DNA of 46,782 nucleotides from Lysobacteraceae bacterium (GTDB lineage Bacteria > Pseudomonadota > Gammaproteobacteria > Xanthomonadales > BQJN01), in the NCBI GenBank assembly GCA_021604725.1, contig BQJN01000028.1:1-46782 (forward strand), written 5' to 3'. Below the pieces are notes generated by a model. The model was not told the origin of the DNA. It saw only the letters and a list, made by a program, of their open reading frames with translations, and did no database searches. Both the position numbers and the translations under genes were made by a program. Every line of letters starts with the position of its first letter. The first letter of the stretch is position 1. Shown piece after piece: positions 34,843 to 43,401 of the stretch.

Positions 34843-35229
34843 TCAAACCGCTTCGATTACTGCTTTGAGTTGCGACTGCACCTGCGACGCAATCTGTGCC
34901 AGTGCCGGATTGGCGACCGCTTGCATTGAGGCAATTGGATCAACGGCAGCGACCTCAATACGACCATCGCTTTGTTCTCGGACAATCACGTTGCAAGGCA
35001 GCATGGTACCGATCTTGTTTTCCGCTGTCAGCGCCTTCAGGGCAAAGTGCGGATTGCAAGCGCCGAGAATACGGTACGGCGGAAACTCCTCATCAAGTTT
35101 TTTCTTCATCGTCGCCGCGACATCGATTTCGGTCAGTATGCCGAAGCCACTGTCAGCCAACAGTTGACTGACTCGTTCGATGGCTTGCTCGAAGGGAAGG
35201 GAAGTGGATTTGGAAAAGTAGTAGCTCAT
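34843..35229 (-). CDS. DUF302 family protein
   Basis: 128 residues, no signal peptide. The sequence 'PFEQAIERVSQLLADSGFGILTEIDV', a Lys-Lys-Leu-Asp-Glu-Glu-Phe helix, 'YRILGACNPHFALKAL' and a 'LLPCNVIVRE'-like strand follow the DUF302 fold, a small alpha/beta dimer. Its conserved cysteines are Cys58 (Gly-Ala-Cys-Asn-Pro) and Cys79 (Leu-Pro-Cys-Asn). DUF302 proteins are often found with sulfur-oxidation and persulfide-response genes. It is divergent from an ArsR regulator with persulfide-sensor cysteine spacing across an 88-bp shared control region, so it is probably regulated by it. Its biochemical role is unknown. Confidence 0.85.
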   Translation of the reverse strand: MSYYFSKSTSLPFEQAIERVSQLLADSGFGILTEIDVAATMKKKLDEEFPPYRILGACNPHFALKALTAENKIGTMLPCNVIVREQSDGRIEVAAVDPIASMQAVANPALAQIASQVQSQLKAVIEAV

Positions 35230-35250
35230 TTGTGTAGCGCCTCAATTGCC

Positions 35251-35301
35251 TTGCAGATATTTTAAATACGTAATACAGTATATACATAAGTTAGAATATA
35301 C
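35251..35301. promoter_or_regulatory. Divergent promoters and candidate ArsR/BigR operator
   Basis: Plus strand: TTGCAG (35251-35256)-N17-TACAGT (35274-35279). Minus strand: TTTACG-N18-TATACT, overlapping it. Within the overlap are an inverted repeat GTATAT-N12-ATATAC (35278-35301) and an imperfect wider pair ATATTTTAA ... TTAGAATAT (35257-35299). AT-rich dyads of this type are the usual targets of BigR/SqrR-like repressors. The exact operator is inferred. Confidence 0.5.
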
Positions 35302-35317
35302 GTAAACCAGAATATCT

Positions 35318-35665
35318 ATGAATGCTATGGAACTGAATGTCGATCAGATGAAAGTAAACGCGCACCACGCCAGCAAGTTGCTCAGTGCCTTGTGCAATGA
35401 GAAGCGTTTGTTGATCCTGTGCCACCTGGTTGCTGGAGAGCGCTCAGTCAATTCCCTGGTAGAAGCGCTGCAGATTCGTCAGTCGACCGTTTCTCAACAC
35501 CTGGCTTTGTTGCGCACCGAAGGCCTGGTGATGGCCCGAAGAGAAGCGCAGACCATCTACTATTCACTGCGAGGCGAAAAGGCACGAGCGCTGCTCGAGA
35601 CGCTATATCGTTTGTACTGCGCGCCAGACTCCAAAGGCGCCACAAGGCCAGGCCAGCAGCAATGA
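35318..35665 (+). CDS. ArsR-family regulator, BigR/SqrR-like persulfide sensor
   Basis: 115 residues, winged helix with 'ALCNEKRLLILCHL' and recognition helix 'IRQSTVSQHLALLRTEGLV'. It lacks the metal-site ELCVCDL motif of ArsR. Cys35 (Ile-Leu-Cys-His) and Cys101 (Leu-Tyr-Cys-Ala) are 66 residues apart, exactly the spacing of the redox pair in SqrR (41/107) and BigR (42/108). In those proteins the pair forms a tetrasulfide link on reaction with persulfide and releases DNA. A third Cys26 is extra. It is followed by an efflux adaptor whose ATG overlaps its stop (ATGA), and is divergent from DUF302. A persulfide- or electrophile-induced response is inferred. Confidence 0.82.
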   Translation: MNAMELNVDQMKVNAHHASKLLSALCNEKRLLILCHLVAGERSVNSLVEALQIRQSTVSQHLALLRTEGLVMARREAQTIYYSLRGEKARALLETLYRLYCAPDSKGATRPGQQQ

Positions 35666-36681
35666 ATCGCCTGATACCTTTGCTTACCTTTGCCGTGTTG
35701 ATCGTTGAGTCTGTCAGCGCCTCGGATCTGTTGACGGTCGCTTATCAGCCGGTGGAGCAGCTTCGCGTACTTGACGGCCGAGTCGAGGCGGTCAATCAGG
35801 CGACAGTATCGTCGCAGACCAACGGCCGGGTAGCGGAGCTGTTCGTCGACGTTAATGACTATGTTGAGGCCGGCAGCATCATCATTGCCTTTACCGACAC
35901 TGAGCAGCAGGCCGCACTAAACCAGGCGAAGTCGAGCTTGAACGAGACACAAGCGCGACTTCGTGAGGCGGAAGCGGAGTATCGGCGCATCGGTGAACTG
36001 GTGACTGCTGGCTTGGGGTCAGCGCGAGACTTCGATCGCGCACTGGCCACACGTGACGCTGTCGCTGCCCAAGTCGAATCGGCGCAGGCTGCAGTGGCCA
36101 GCGCACAGCAACAGCTCGATTACACCAAAGTGCGTGCCCCCTACGCCGGTATAGTGACCGCCCGACACGTTGAGCTTGGCGAATCTGTGCAGAGCGGCCA
36201 GGCCCTGATGACAGGCTTGTCTTTGGAGTCACTGCGGGTGGTGGTTGATGTGCCGCAAAGCGTGGCCGCAGATGTAAGGACTGGCAAGCAGGCTCGGGTC
36301 TTGGCAGGCATGCAAACAATCCCGGCTGAGCGCGTGGTTGTTTTCCCCAAAGCAGCCAGCGAGACCCCCTCGTTTCGAACTCGCGTTGATCTGCCAGCCG
36401 GTCAATACTCCTTGTACCCGGGCATGCTGGTAAAGGTCGAATTTCCGGTAGGTTGGCGGCAAGCGATGTACCTTCCGTCCAGCGCAGTAGTGAGGCGAAA
36501 TGAATTGCATGCGGTGTATGTGGCAAGCGAGCACGGGCCCCGTTTGCGCAGGGTCCGGTTGGGCGAACATCGCGAAGACAATGTCGAGGTTCTCGCCGGG
36601 CTGAGCGATGGTGAGCAAGTCTGGCCTGATGCGACCAAGGCCGGTGCGCTTGCGGCCGAATCCGGTCTGGAAGTGCAATGA
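35662..36681 (+). CDS. RND efflux periplasmic adaptor subunit
   Basis: About 339 residues. The true start is ATG 35662, overlapping the ArsR stop, and gives a signal peptide (Met-Asn-Arg-Leu-Ile-Pro-Leu-Leu ... Ser-Val-Ser-Ala). A longer upstream frame would run through the ArsR gene and is rejected. Domains: barrel-sandwich half with Val-Ser-Ser-Gln-Thr-Asn-Gly-Arg-Val (about 50), an alpha-helical hairpin (about 80-150), the second lipoyl half 'VRAPYAGIVTARHVELGE' (about 157-174) and a beta-barrel. No lipobox Cys is seen, so it is not an AcrA-type lipoprotein. It links the inner-membrane RND pump to an outer-membrane channel; no TolC-like gene is present in the window. Confidence 0.9.
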   Translation: MNRLIPLLTFAVLIVESVSASDLLTVAYQPVEQLRVLDGRVEAVNQATVSSQTNGRVAELFVDVNDYVEAGSIIIAFTDTEQQAALNQAKSSLNETQARLREAEAEYRRIGELVTAGLGSARDFDRALATRDAVAAQVESAQAAVASAQQQLDYTKVRAPYAGIVTARHVELGESVQSGQALMTGLSLESLRVVVDVPQSVAADVRTGKQARVLAGMQTIPAERVVVFPKAASETPSFRTRVDLPAGQYSLYPGMLVKVEFPVGWRQAMYLPSSAVVRRNELHAVYVASEHGPRLRRVRLGEHREDNVEVLAGLSDGEQVWPDATKAGALAAESGLEVQ

Positions 36682-39600
36682 GCAATCACCCACTAGGGAT
36701 TTCTGGTCGCGTCGCAGCAGCCTTTCAGAGCAACGCTTTGACGCCTCTTCTGGCCATCGCCGGTTTGTTGCTTGGCGTATTCGCCGTATTGATCACACCA
36801 CGCGAAGAAGAGCCGCAGATCGACGTCACCTTCGCCAATGTGTTTGTTCCTTTTGCCGGTGCCAGCAGTCAACAGGTTGAGAGCCTGGTGGCCACGCCGA
36901 TGGAACAACTGTTGTCAGAAATCGACGGCGTCGAACATATCTACTCGGTGTCCAAACCGGGCCAGGCGATATTCACGGTGCAGTTCGAGGTCGGACAGCC
37001 CCGCCAGGGCGCGCTGGTTCGCCTGTATAACGCAATCTACTCAAACAGGGATTGGCGCCCATCGAATTCGGGCATTGGTGAGGCGGTGGTCAAACCGATG
37101 GGTATTGACGATGTTCCCGTGCTCGCAGCGACGCTGTGGAGCGAAAGTGAGTCCCTCGGCTCAACAGACCTGTTGGCCGTCGCTCGAGGATTGCAGGTAG
37201 AAATACAGCGTGTTGACGGCGCCAGAAACGTGACCATTGCCGGTGGCGCTGACGAAGTGGTTCGCGTCGTTCTCGAGCCGGAGTTGTTGGCCGGCTACAA
37301 CCTGGCGATTGACGATATTCGCAATGCTATTTCACAAAGCAATGTTGTGGCGCATGTCGGCAGCCGAGTTGCCCAGAACCACACCATCCCTGTTCAAGCT
37401 GGACAGTTTCTTGCTTCCCCAGAAGAAGTTGAAGCGTTGGTTGTTGGCATGGTTGGCGGCAGGCCGATATACCTTGGCGACATTGCGACGATAGAACAAC
37501 AAGCCGACCAGGCTGAAAGCTATAGTTGGTATGCCACGGGTCCAGCAGCGCTCGAACAGGTCGGTTTCGCCCCTGCCGTAACCATTGCTGTCAGCAAAAA
37601 GCCCGGCACCAATGCCAGCGCTTTTACCCAGGATTTGATTGAACGAATTGAGCAGCTCAAATCGACGTATGTTCCAGAAGGCATCGTTGTTCAGATCACC
37701 AGAAACTACGGACAGACCGCCAACGACAAAGCTCAAACGCTAATCAAGAAGCTGCTGTTCGCTACCGCATCGGTAGTGTTGCTGGTCTTTTTTACGCTGG
37801 GTTGGCGCGAAGCACTGATTGTCGGTGTCGCTGTAGTCGTCACCTTGGCCATGACCTTGTTCGCGTCCTGGGTTTGGGGCTTCACTATCAACCGCGTGTC
37901 GCTGTTCGCGTTGATATTTGCTATAGGCATCCTGGTCGATGATGCCATTGTGGTGGTAGAGAATATTCATCGTCACCGCTTGTTGCACACCGGCAGTCTG
38001 GGAGAACTGATCCCTGCTGCTGTGGATGAGGTCGGCGGGCCGACCATTCTCGCCACTCTGACAGTCATAGCGGCCTTGCTGCCGATGGCGTTCGTATCAG
38101 GTCTGATGGGCCCATACATGAGCCCAATCCCGATCAATGCCAGTACCGGGATGCTCATATCCCTTGCCATTGCACTGATCTTGACGCCCTGGATGTGTCG
38201 CCGGTTTCTGTCTGATCAGGCTTCGACGCATCAGCATCCGCAGACAGGTCGCCTGCACCGGCTGTTCGACGTGGTGCTGCGGCCTTTCGTTGATTCCGAG
38301 CGAGGCCAGCGGCGGCGAGCATGGCTGTATTTGGGGCTGGTAGCCGCCATCGGGCTTTCGGCGGCAACGGTACCGTTGCAGTGGGTGGTTCTAAAGATGC
38401 TGCCATTCGACAACAAGTCTGAGTTTCAGTTGGTGCTGGACATGCCGGAAGGCACACCTGTGGAACAAACTGCAGCGGTCCTCGATCGCATGGCATCGGT
38501 GCTGACCGAGGTGCCTGAGGTTGAAAACTATCAGGTTTATGCCGGCAGCCCTGCGCCAATCAGTTTCAATGGCCTGGTTCGCCAATACTATCTTCGCAGT
38601 GGTCCAACCGTGGGTGATATTCAGATCCAGTTGCTGGACAAGAAAGATCGCGAGCGCTCAAGCCATGCGATCGCAAGAGAAGTTCGTCAGCGCCTGGCAG
38701 GGCTGGGCTCTCTCGGTGGTGCCCGCATTAAGGTTGTTGAGGTTCCGCCGGGTCCACCGGTGATGGCTCCCCTGGTTGCTGAGGTGTACGGTCCACAGTA
38801 CGAGGGTCAGCGCCAGTTGGCGAAGGCTTTGCAGGCGCGCTTCGACCAAACCGAAGATATTGTCGATGTGGACAGCAGCGTGGAGGCAGACACACAACGG
38901 GAGGTCATTGCTGTCGACAGAGATCGAGCTGCTTTGTTCGGCATTTCGCAGCAGTCGATCATCTCGGCTTTGAAGGTGGTTTTCGGTGGCGATGATGTCA
39001 GTTACGTGCGCCAGGGCGAGGAGCGCTCACCAATACCTGTGCGATTGCAAACGGCCAATGCCGATAAAGCTGACCAGAGCCGTGCAATGAGCTACCAGGT
39101 ACGTGGTCAGTTGGGACAGTTGGTGGCGTTGTCGGAATTGACGAGCACATCAAATGAGCCTTGGGATGGCGCCATCTATCACAAAGACCTGCTGCCGGTT
39201 GTTTTTGTGACGGCGGACATGGCCGGATCGCTGGATAGCCCACTCTACGGAATGTTCGAGCTATCAGATCAGATCGAGGCCATGCAAGCGATTGACCGAC
39301 CCGTCGAGCAATTTTTTCGTGACCAGCCAGCTAACCCATTTCAGTACTCGGTAAAATGGGATGGCGAATGGCAGATCACCTATGAAACCTTCAGAGACAT
39401 GGGACTGGCTTATGCGGTTGGCTTGCTACTGATCTACTTATTGGTTGTTGCCCAGTTCAAGTCCTACCTGACACCACTTGTGATCATGGCACCCATCCCA
39501 TTGACGATGATAGGCGTCATGCCGGGTCACGCCCTGCTGGGCGCACAATTTACCGCGACCTCAATGATCGGAATGATCGCACTGGCAGGCATTATCGTCC

Positions 39601-39917
39601 GCAACTCAATTTTGCTGGTCGACTTCATTGAAGCGCAGCGGCAAAGTGGTCAACGTCTTGAAGAGGCTGTAATACGGGCGGCTGAGGCGCGCGCTATGCC
39701 GATTGCTTTGACCGCACTGGCGGCAACACTGGGTGCATTTTTCATACTGGATGACCCAATATTCAATGGTTTGGCCGTTTCGCTGATCTTCGGTATTGGC
39801 GTTTCAACGTTGCTGACCATCGTTGTCATCCCCGTCCTTTACTTCAGTATCGAAAACGGCAAAAAGGCAAGGGTGGGGCAATTACCGTCCGAGAAACCTG
39901 CGACTGGCCCAGCGTAG
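36678..39917 (+). CDS. RND efflux pump, inner-membrane permease
   Basis: 1079 residues, full length for AcrB/MexB/CzcA-type permeases. Features: the first helix is followed by 'EEEPQIDVTFANV' and the porter-domain start 'GASSQQVESLVATPMEQ', the transmembrane proton-relay pair Asp421-Asp422 in Val-Asp-Asp-Ala-Ile-Val-Val-Val-Glu-Asn, and the second-half 'GMIALAGIIVRNSILLVDF' motif. The single-acidic second-half motif and overall pattern fit the HAE/'EefB-like' drug-type group rather than heavy-metal CzcA. Its ATG overlaps the adaptor stop (ATGA), so regulator, adaptor and pump are translationally chained. Substrate is unknown. The 3' end overlaps the next, convergent gene by 36 bp. Confidence 0.93.
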   Translation: MSNHPLGISGRVAAAFQSNALTPLLAIAGLLLGVFAVLITPREEEPQIDVTFANVFVPFAGASSQQVESLVATPMEQLLSEIDGVEHIYSVSKPGQAIFTVQFEVGQPRQGALVRLYNAIYSNRDWRPSNSGIGEAVVKPMGIDDVPVLAATLWSESESLGSTDLLAVARGLQVEIQRVDGARNVTIAGGADEVVRVVLEPELLAGYNLAIDDIRNAISQSNVVAHVGSRVAQNHTIPVQAGQFLASPEEVEALVVGMVGGRPIYLGDIATIEQQADQAESYSWYATGPAALEQVGFAPAVTIAVSKKPGTNASAFTQDLIERIEQLKSTYVPEGIVVQITRNYGQTANDKAQTLIKKLLFATASVVLLVFFTLGWREALIVGVAVVVTLAMTLFASWVWGFTINRVSLFALIFAIGILVDDAIVVVENIHRHRLLHTGSLGELIPAAVDEVGGPTILATLTVIAALLPMAFVSGLMGPYMSPIPINASTGMLISLAIALILTPWMCRRFLSDQASTHQHPQTGRLHRLFDVVLRPFVDSERGQRRRAWLYLGLVAAIGLSAATVPLQWVVLKMLPFDNKSEFQLVLDMPEGTPVEQTAAVLDRMASVLTEVPEVENYQVYAGSPAPISFNGLVRQYYLRSGPTVGDIQIQLLDKKDRERSSHAIAREVRQRLAGLGSLGGARIKVVEVPPGPPVMAPLVAEVYGPQYEGQRQLAKALQARFDQTEDIVDVDSSVEADTQREVIAVDRDRAALFGISQQSIISALKVVFGGDDVSYVRQGEERSPIPVRLQTANADKADQSRAMSYQVRGQLGQLVALSELTSTSNEPWDGAIYHKDLLPVVFVTADMAGSLDSPLYGMFELSDQIEAMQAIDRPVEQFFRDQPANPFQYSVKWDGEWQITYETFRDMGLAYAVGLLLIYLLVVAQFKSYLTPLVIMAPIPLTMIGVMPGHALLGAQFTATSMIGMIALAGIIVRNSILLVDFIEAQRQSGQRLEEAVIRAAEARAMPIALTALAATLGAFFILDDPIFNGLAVSLIFGIGVSTLLTIVVIPVLYFSIENGKKARVGQLPSEKPATGPA

Positions 39918-40391
39918 CCCGAGCAGCAGGCCTGCCAGCAGCAGAACGAAATAGATCAGTGAAGACCCGAAAAACAGCCAGATTCGTGTCTTCGAAATGA
40001 TCAGAATGAGCACGAACGCGATGGCCAGGATGGCCATCAGCCCGCGCAGGCGGTCAAAACCCGGGATCAGGTCAAAGGAAATTCCCCTGCTGACCAAAAG
40101 CAAGGTCATAGCCATGGCAATGATCGGCAGGAAATAGACGGTAATATCAAGGTCCAGCAAGTTGCTGCCAGTAAATACCAGCGAATAGACCGTGACCACA
40201 GCCGCAGCCACGCCCGGAATGCAGGTGGCGTAGGTGATGGCGCTATACGCGTAGCGCCAGGCGGGGGAGGGTGTGGCATCGTCCTGGCGCAGCCAGTTCG
40301 CGACTAATGTCGCCGCAGCAGGCAACAGTAATAACAACAGCAAAACGTGAGGGTGCGTTGCCAGCCAGGTTAGAAGGTCGCGTAACGTCAT
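39882..40391 (-). CDS. Hypothetical membrane protein
   Basis: 169 residues with about five transmembrane helices. An N-terminal Leu-rich helix (about 16-32), then helices near 50-72, 82-100, 115-132 and 138-158, end in an Arg-rich tail (Leu-Arg-Trp-Ala-Ser-Arg-Arg-Phe-Leu-Gly-Arg). I do not recognise a family. Its last 12 codons overlap the convergent RND gene, so the tail and the pump's C terminus share DNA. No clear ribosome site precedes the ATG. It may be a real, poorly conserved inner-membrane protein; the continuous hydrophobic pattern argues against chance. Confidence 0.6.
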   Translation of the reverse strand: MTLRDLLTWLATHPHVLLLLLLLPAAATLVANWLRQDDATPSPAWRYAYSAITYATCIPGVAAAVVTVYSLVFTGSNLLDLDITVYFLPIIAMAMTLLLVSRGISFDLIPGFDRLRGLMAILAIAFVLILIISKTRIWLFFGSSLIYFVLLLAGLLLGLRWASRRFLGR

Positions 40392-40461
40392 GGTTTAACT
40401 ATAACTCACGTCAACGCGCGCCCACACGTTGTGGGTAAGCACGAATTAGTGTGGATGAACT

Positions 40462-42351
40462 TTAGTTAATGCTTTGATGGTCCATGGCCTGCTCAAGGCC
40501 AGCGACGATAACGCAGCGCCCACCTTGCCGTTTGCCATGGTAAAGGGCTTTGTCTGCGTCTCGAATCACCTGGCGAATGGATGTGGATGTATGGTCGTAG
40601 GCCGCCATGCCCACTGTTGCACTGATGGAAAGCGTTACGCCCCGGATGTCCATGGGTTTTGATGCCAGTGACTGCTGAACCGCTTCCACTATGGTGGATG
40701 CATGCATGGTGTCGGACTCCGGAATCAAGATCAGGAATTCTTCGCCGCCCCACCGGGCAACAATATCCTGCTCGCGCACGGCACTTTGGATGCGCTCGGC
40801 AGCAACGATCAGAACGTGATCTCCCACTTCATGACCGTGTTCATCGTTGACCGCCTTGAACTTGTCAAGGTCCATAATGGCCAACACAAAAGAGGCACCG
40901 CCCTGATCGGTTTCTTTCGCGAGCCGATCGATCTCCGTTTGCATTGCACGGCGATTGAATAGCTTGGTCAACGGATCGGTGACTGCCAGACGCTGCAACT
41001 CGCGGCGCGTTGCTTGCAGCTCTGCGAGCTGACTTCGGATCATTCGGTTGGAGCGCATCTTGGTTCGATAGCCGACGGCGACAACGGCGAGCAAGGCGAC
41101 CAGGAAAGCGATGCCAAGCCACATCGTTCGCCGAGCGCTGTCGGCTCTGGCCAGATCCAATTCCTGGATAGCAGCGGCCTGCTGCAGCAGTTGTATCTGT
41201 TTTTCATTGGCGTCTGTCTCAAAGCCAATTTGCAACAACGTCAGTTTGTCATCGCGTTGTTGCTTTAGCATCTCAACATTGATTTCGCTGAACTGCTTGT
41301 AGCTGTCGAGCGCCCGTTGGTTGTCCCCCAGCGCAACGTAGATGTCGGACAGCAATTGATACAGGTCGCGTTGCTGTGCCTTCTCTGTCAGCGAATCAGC
41401 AATGTCCAGGGTAGGTATGGCAATGGTCAGCGCCTCGGTTGGCCGACCGCTCTCCAACAGCACTGAGACCAATTTGGAGGCCGCTTCTACCCGCTTGGAA
41501 CTGACGCCAATCTCGGTCGCCAGGTCGTAGCCGTCCCGCAGGTATTTCTCGGCCAATGCAAGGTCGCCGGTCTGCGCAAAAAGATGACCGAGGTTGATGA
41601 CAATAGCGGCCTCGCCCTTTCGATTGCCAATGCGTTGCGCGATGCCCAAGGCCATCATGTGATCAACGTAGGCCTGGTCGGTATCTCCCATGCGCGCTCT
41701 GACTTCACCGAGATTATCCAGGTGGCCGACCAGATACTCTTGATTGCCGGTTTCGGTCGAGATCTCCAAAGCTCGCTGAAATTGCTGCAGCGCCATTTGG
41801 TTATCGCCCATATCGAAGTAGACCAAACCAATATTGTTCAGTGAGCCGGCGATGCCGTTGGGATCGCCAACCTCTTCTCTCACCTTGAGTGCTTTGAGCC
41901 AATAGTCGAGGACGGTTTCGTGATCGCCCATATACCAATAGACGATGCCAATGTTGTTCAAGGCACGACCCTGGCCGGGTTTGTCGTTGTTTTCGATCGC
42001 CAGTTGCAGGCTACGTTGTCCGACTTGCAATGCGTCCTGGGGTTGACCAAGCAAACGCAAAGCCCAACACAGCTCGTTCAAGACCCGAACTTCCAGATTT
42101 GGGTTCGGTTCGAGTTCCAGCTTCTCCAGTGCCAGGTTGGCGTAGCTGACGGCGCGGGCAGGGTCAGAATTGCGATGCTCGTCAACGGCATCGGCCAGTT
42201 GTGCCACACTCAGTTGACTGGGGTCGGTTTGTGCCAATGTAGGGTCAAAAACCGCCAGGCAAAAGCACACACCAAGTCCGTGTGTAAACTTACGAACTAC
42301 CTTTCCACCACGATGCTCGACCGTGGACACCCAGCTTCCCCAAAAAGCCAT
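40462..42351 (-). CDS. TPR-domain diguanylate cyclase (GGDEF)
   Basis: 629 residues. A signal-like hydrophobic segment (Gly-Leu-Gly-Val-Cys-Phe-Cys-Leu-Ala, about 25-36) precedes a periplasmic TPR array (about 50-380: repeated Leu-Asn-Asn-Ile-Gly-x-Val-Tyr and Ala-Leu-Glu/Lys helices). One transmembrane helix (about 410-428) and a short coiled coil lead to a cytoplasmic GGDEF domain (about 455-620). The active site reads Gly-Gly-Glu-Glu-Phe, an accepted active variant. The inhibitory I-site Arg-Glu-Gln-Asp lies exactly five residues upstream, so product inhibition is expected. It should make c-di-GMP in response to a protein or peptide bound by the TPR part. No clear ribosome site is visible; the start could be a few codons downstream. 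Confidence 0.9.
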   Translation of the reverse strand: MAFWGSWVSTVEHRGGKVVRKFTHGLGVCFCLAVFDPTLAQTDPSQLSVAQLADAVDEHRNSDPARAVSYANLALEKLELEPNPNLEVRVLNELCWALRLLGQPQDALQVGQRSLQLAIENNDKPGQGRALNNIGIVYWYMGDHETVLDYWLKALKVREEVGDPNGIAGSLNNIGLVYFDMGDNQMALQQFQRALEISTETGNQEYLVGHLDNLGEVRARMGDTDQAYVDHMMALGIAQRIGNRKGEAAIVINLGHLFAQTGDLALAEKYLRDGYDLATEIGVSSKRVEAASKLVSVLLESGRPTEALTIAIPTLDIADSLTEKAQQRDLYQLLSDIYVALGDNQRALDSYKQFSEINVEMLKQQRDDKLTLLQIGFETDANEKQIQLLQQAAAIQELDLARADSARRTMWLGIAFLVALLAVVAVGYRTKMRSNRMIRSQLAELQATRRELQRLAVTDPLTKLFNRRAMQTEIDRLAKETDQGGASFVLAIMDLDKFKAVNDEHGHEVGDHVLIVAAERIQSAVREQDIVARWGGEEFLILIPESDTMHASTIVEAVQQSLASKPMDIRGVTLSISATVGMAAYDHTSTSIRQVIRDADKALYHGKRQGGRCVIVAGLEQAMDHQSIN

Positions 42352-42706
42352 TCAACAGTATCACTGTAAGACCCCAAAGCCACTATACCCCATGGGAGGC
42401 CCGCTCGCACCATTCAGAAGCGGAAAAGTATATTAAATTCAATAAATTGCAGTGCTCCCGATATGGCGGTTGAGATGACTCGAAACATTGAATCCGCGAT
42501 GAGTCCGTAGATCAAGAACTTCCCGAGACATGTCTGGGTGTTGACTTGCTCCCTTGCAATTTGGATGAATGATCCCGCCGGTCAGGTGAGTTTTTTGCTT
42601 TCTGAGTTTGGGGTGTGCGAGCTTACTCTCTCGTGGAGCGATCGGAGCATTTCACGAACCTGGACGCCCGCGCCCGAAGCCTACCAGCCGTGTGCGGCGT
42701 CCCGCC
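42352..42706. other. Gene-free stretch
   Basis: 355 bases without a credible gene. The short plus-strand frames here lack ribosome sites and family features. An AT-rich patch (about 42430-42450) may hold the promoter of the diguanylate cyclase gene. I see no riboswitch, terminator or repeat I can name. Confidence 0.6.
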
Positions 42707-43117
42707 TCAATCCTCCACGACCGAAAATTCCAGCAGTTCTACAGGCAGCCCATCCATTGGGCCGGTGATGCTGAAGTTGCCGGTCATTGATGCCGAGTAG
42801 GATTGCCAATACCAATTGCACGCCGCAGTGGTCGGCAGCGGGAAATTGACGGTCGCCATCACGCTGAGGGTCACGGGCGTGCTGAAGTTCGTACTGGTCG
42901 GCAGGCAAGTTGCATTGGTGGCCATCGTTGTTCTGATATCAGCCGATGTCGAAATCAAGAACCCGTTGCACATAACGCTTGCCGAACAAATCCGTCGATC
43001 CGGCCCGGTCACGTCGTTGCAGCTCGCAGGGCCCCGCACACATTGCGCGGAGGCAACATCCGGAGTCAACAGAGCTGCGCCCAGCAATGCCGTGGCCAAT
43101 CGATATGCTTTTCTCAT
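42707..43117 (-). CDS. Small secreted cysteine-containing protein
   Basis: 136 residues. A signal peptide (Met-Arg-Lys-Ala-Tyr ... Val-Ala-Ser-Ala) is followed by a mature protein of about 112 residues with six cysteines (Cys-Val-Arg-Gly-Pro-Ala-Ser-Cys, Ile-Cys, Met-Cys, Thr-Cys, Ala-Cys-Asn-Trp), so up to three disulfides. The middle is Thr/Ser-rich and strand-like. The C terminus is Pro-Val-Glu-Leu-Leu-Glu-Phe-Ser-Val-Glu-Asp. This resembles the 'PVELxxFxVE' linker seen before sorting domains in other secreted proteins, but here it is the very end. No family recognised. It stands alone between gene-poor stretches. Confidence 0.6.
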   Translation of the reverse strand: MRKAYRLATALLGAALLTPDVASAQCVRGPASCNDVTGPDRRICSASVMCNGFLISTSADIRTTMATNATCLPTSTNFSTPVTLSVMATVNFPLPTTAACNWYWQSYSASMTGNFSITGPMDGLPVELLEFSVVED

Positions 43118-43401
43118 CAGGTTTTTCCACCGAAGCCTTTGCCGTGTGAGTCACGATAGTGCACAAGAGTTAGTGGGGCAAGCCCGTCGCGAAGCGCTGA
43201 ATCTTTGTTGACACGCCCAGCCACGCCTTCCAGGGTGAGTCGTTCAGCGGGGTGAAGTGGAAATCGAGCGAATGCTTTGAATGGCATTCGGCGCTGCCGA
43301 TTGAGTTTGGGAGTCTCGCTTCTAGCCGTTGGCCTGCATGGTCGGCAGTGGTGAATCCATGTAGCATCAACGCCTTAGTTCGAAAAAATGTAGAGCGTAT
43401 C

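Noticed and set aside
35419-35661. N-terminal extension of the RND adaptor through the ArsR gene
   Set aside because: The extension lacks homology, hides the signal peptide and overlaps a well-supported regulator; ATG 35662 with a stop-start overlap is better.
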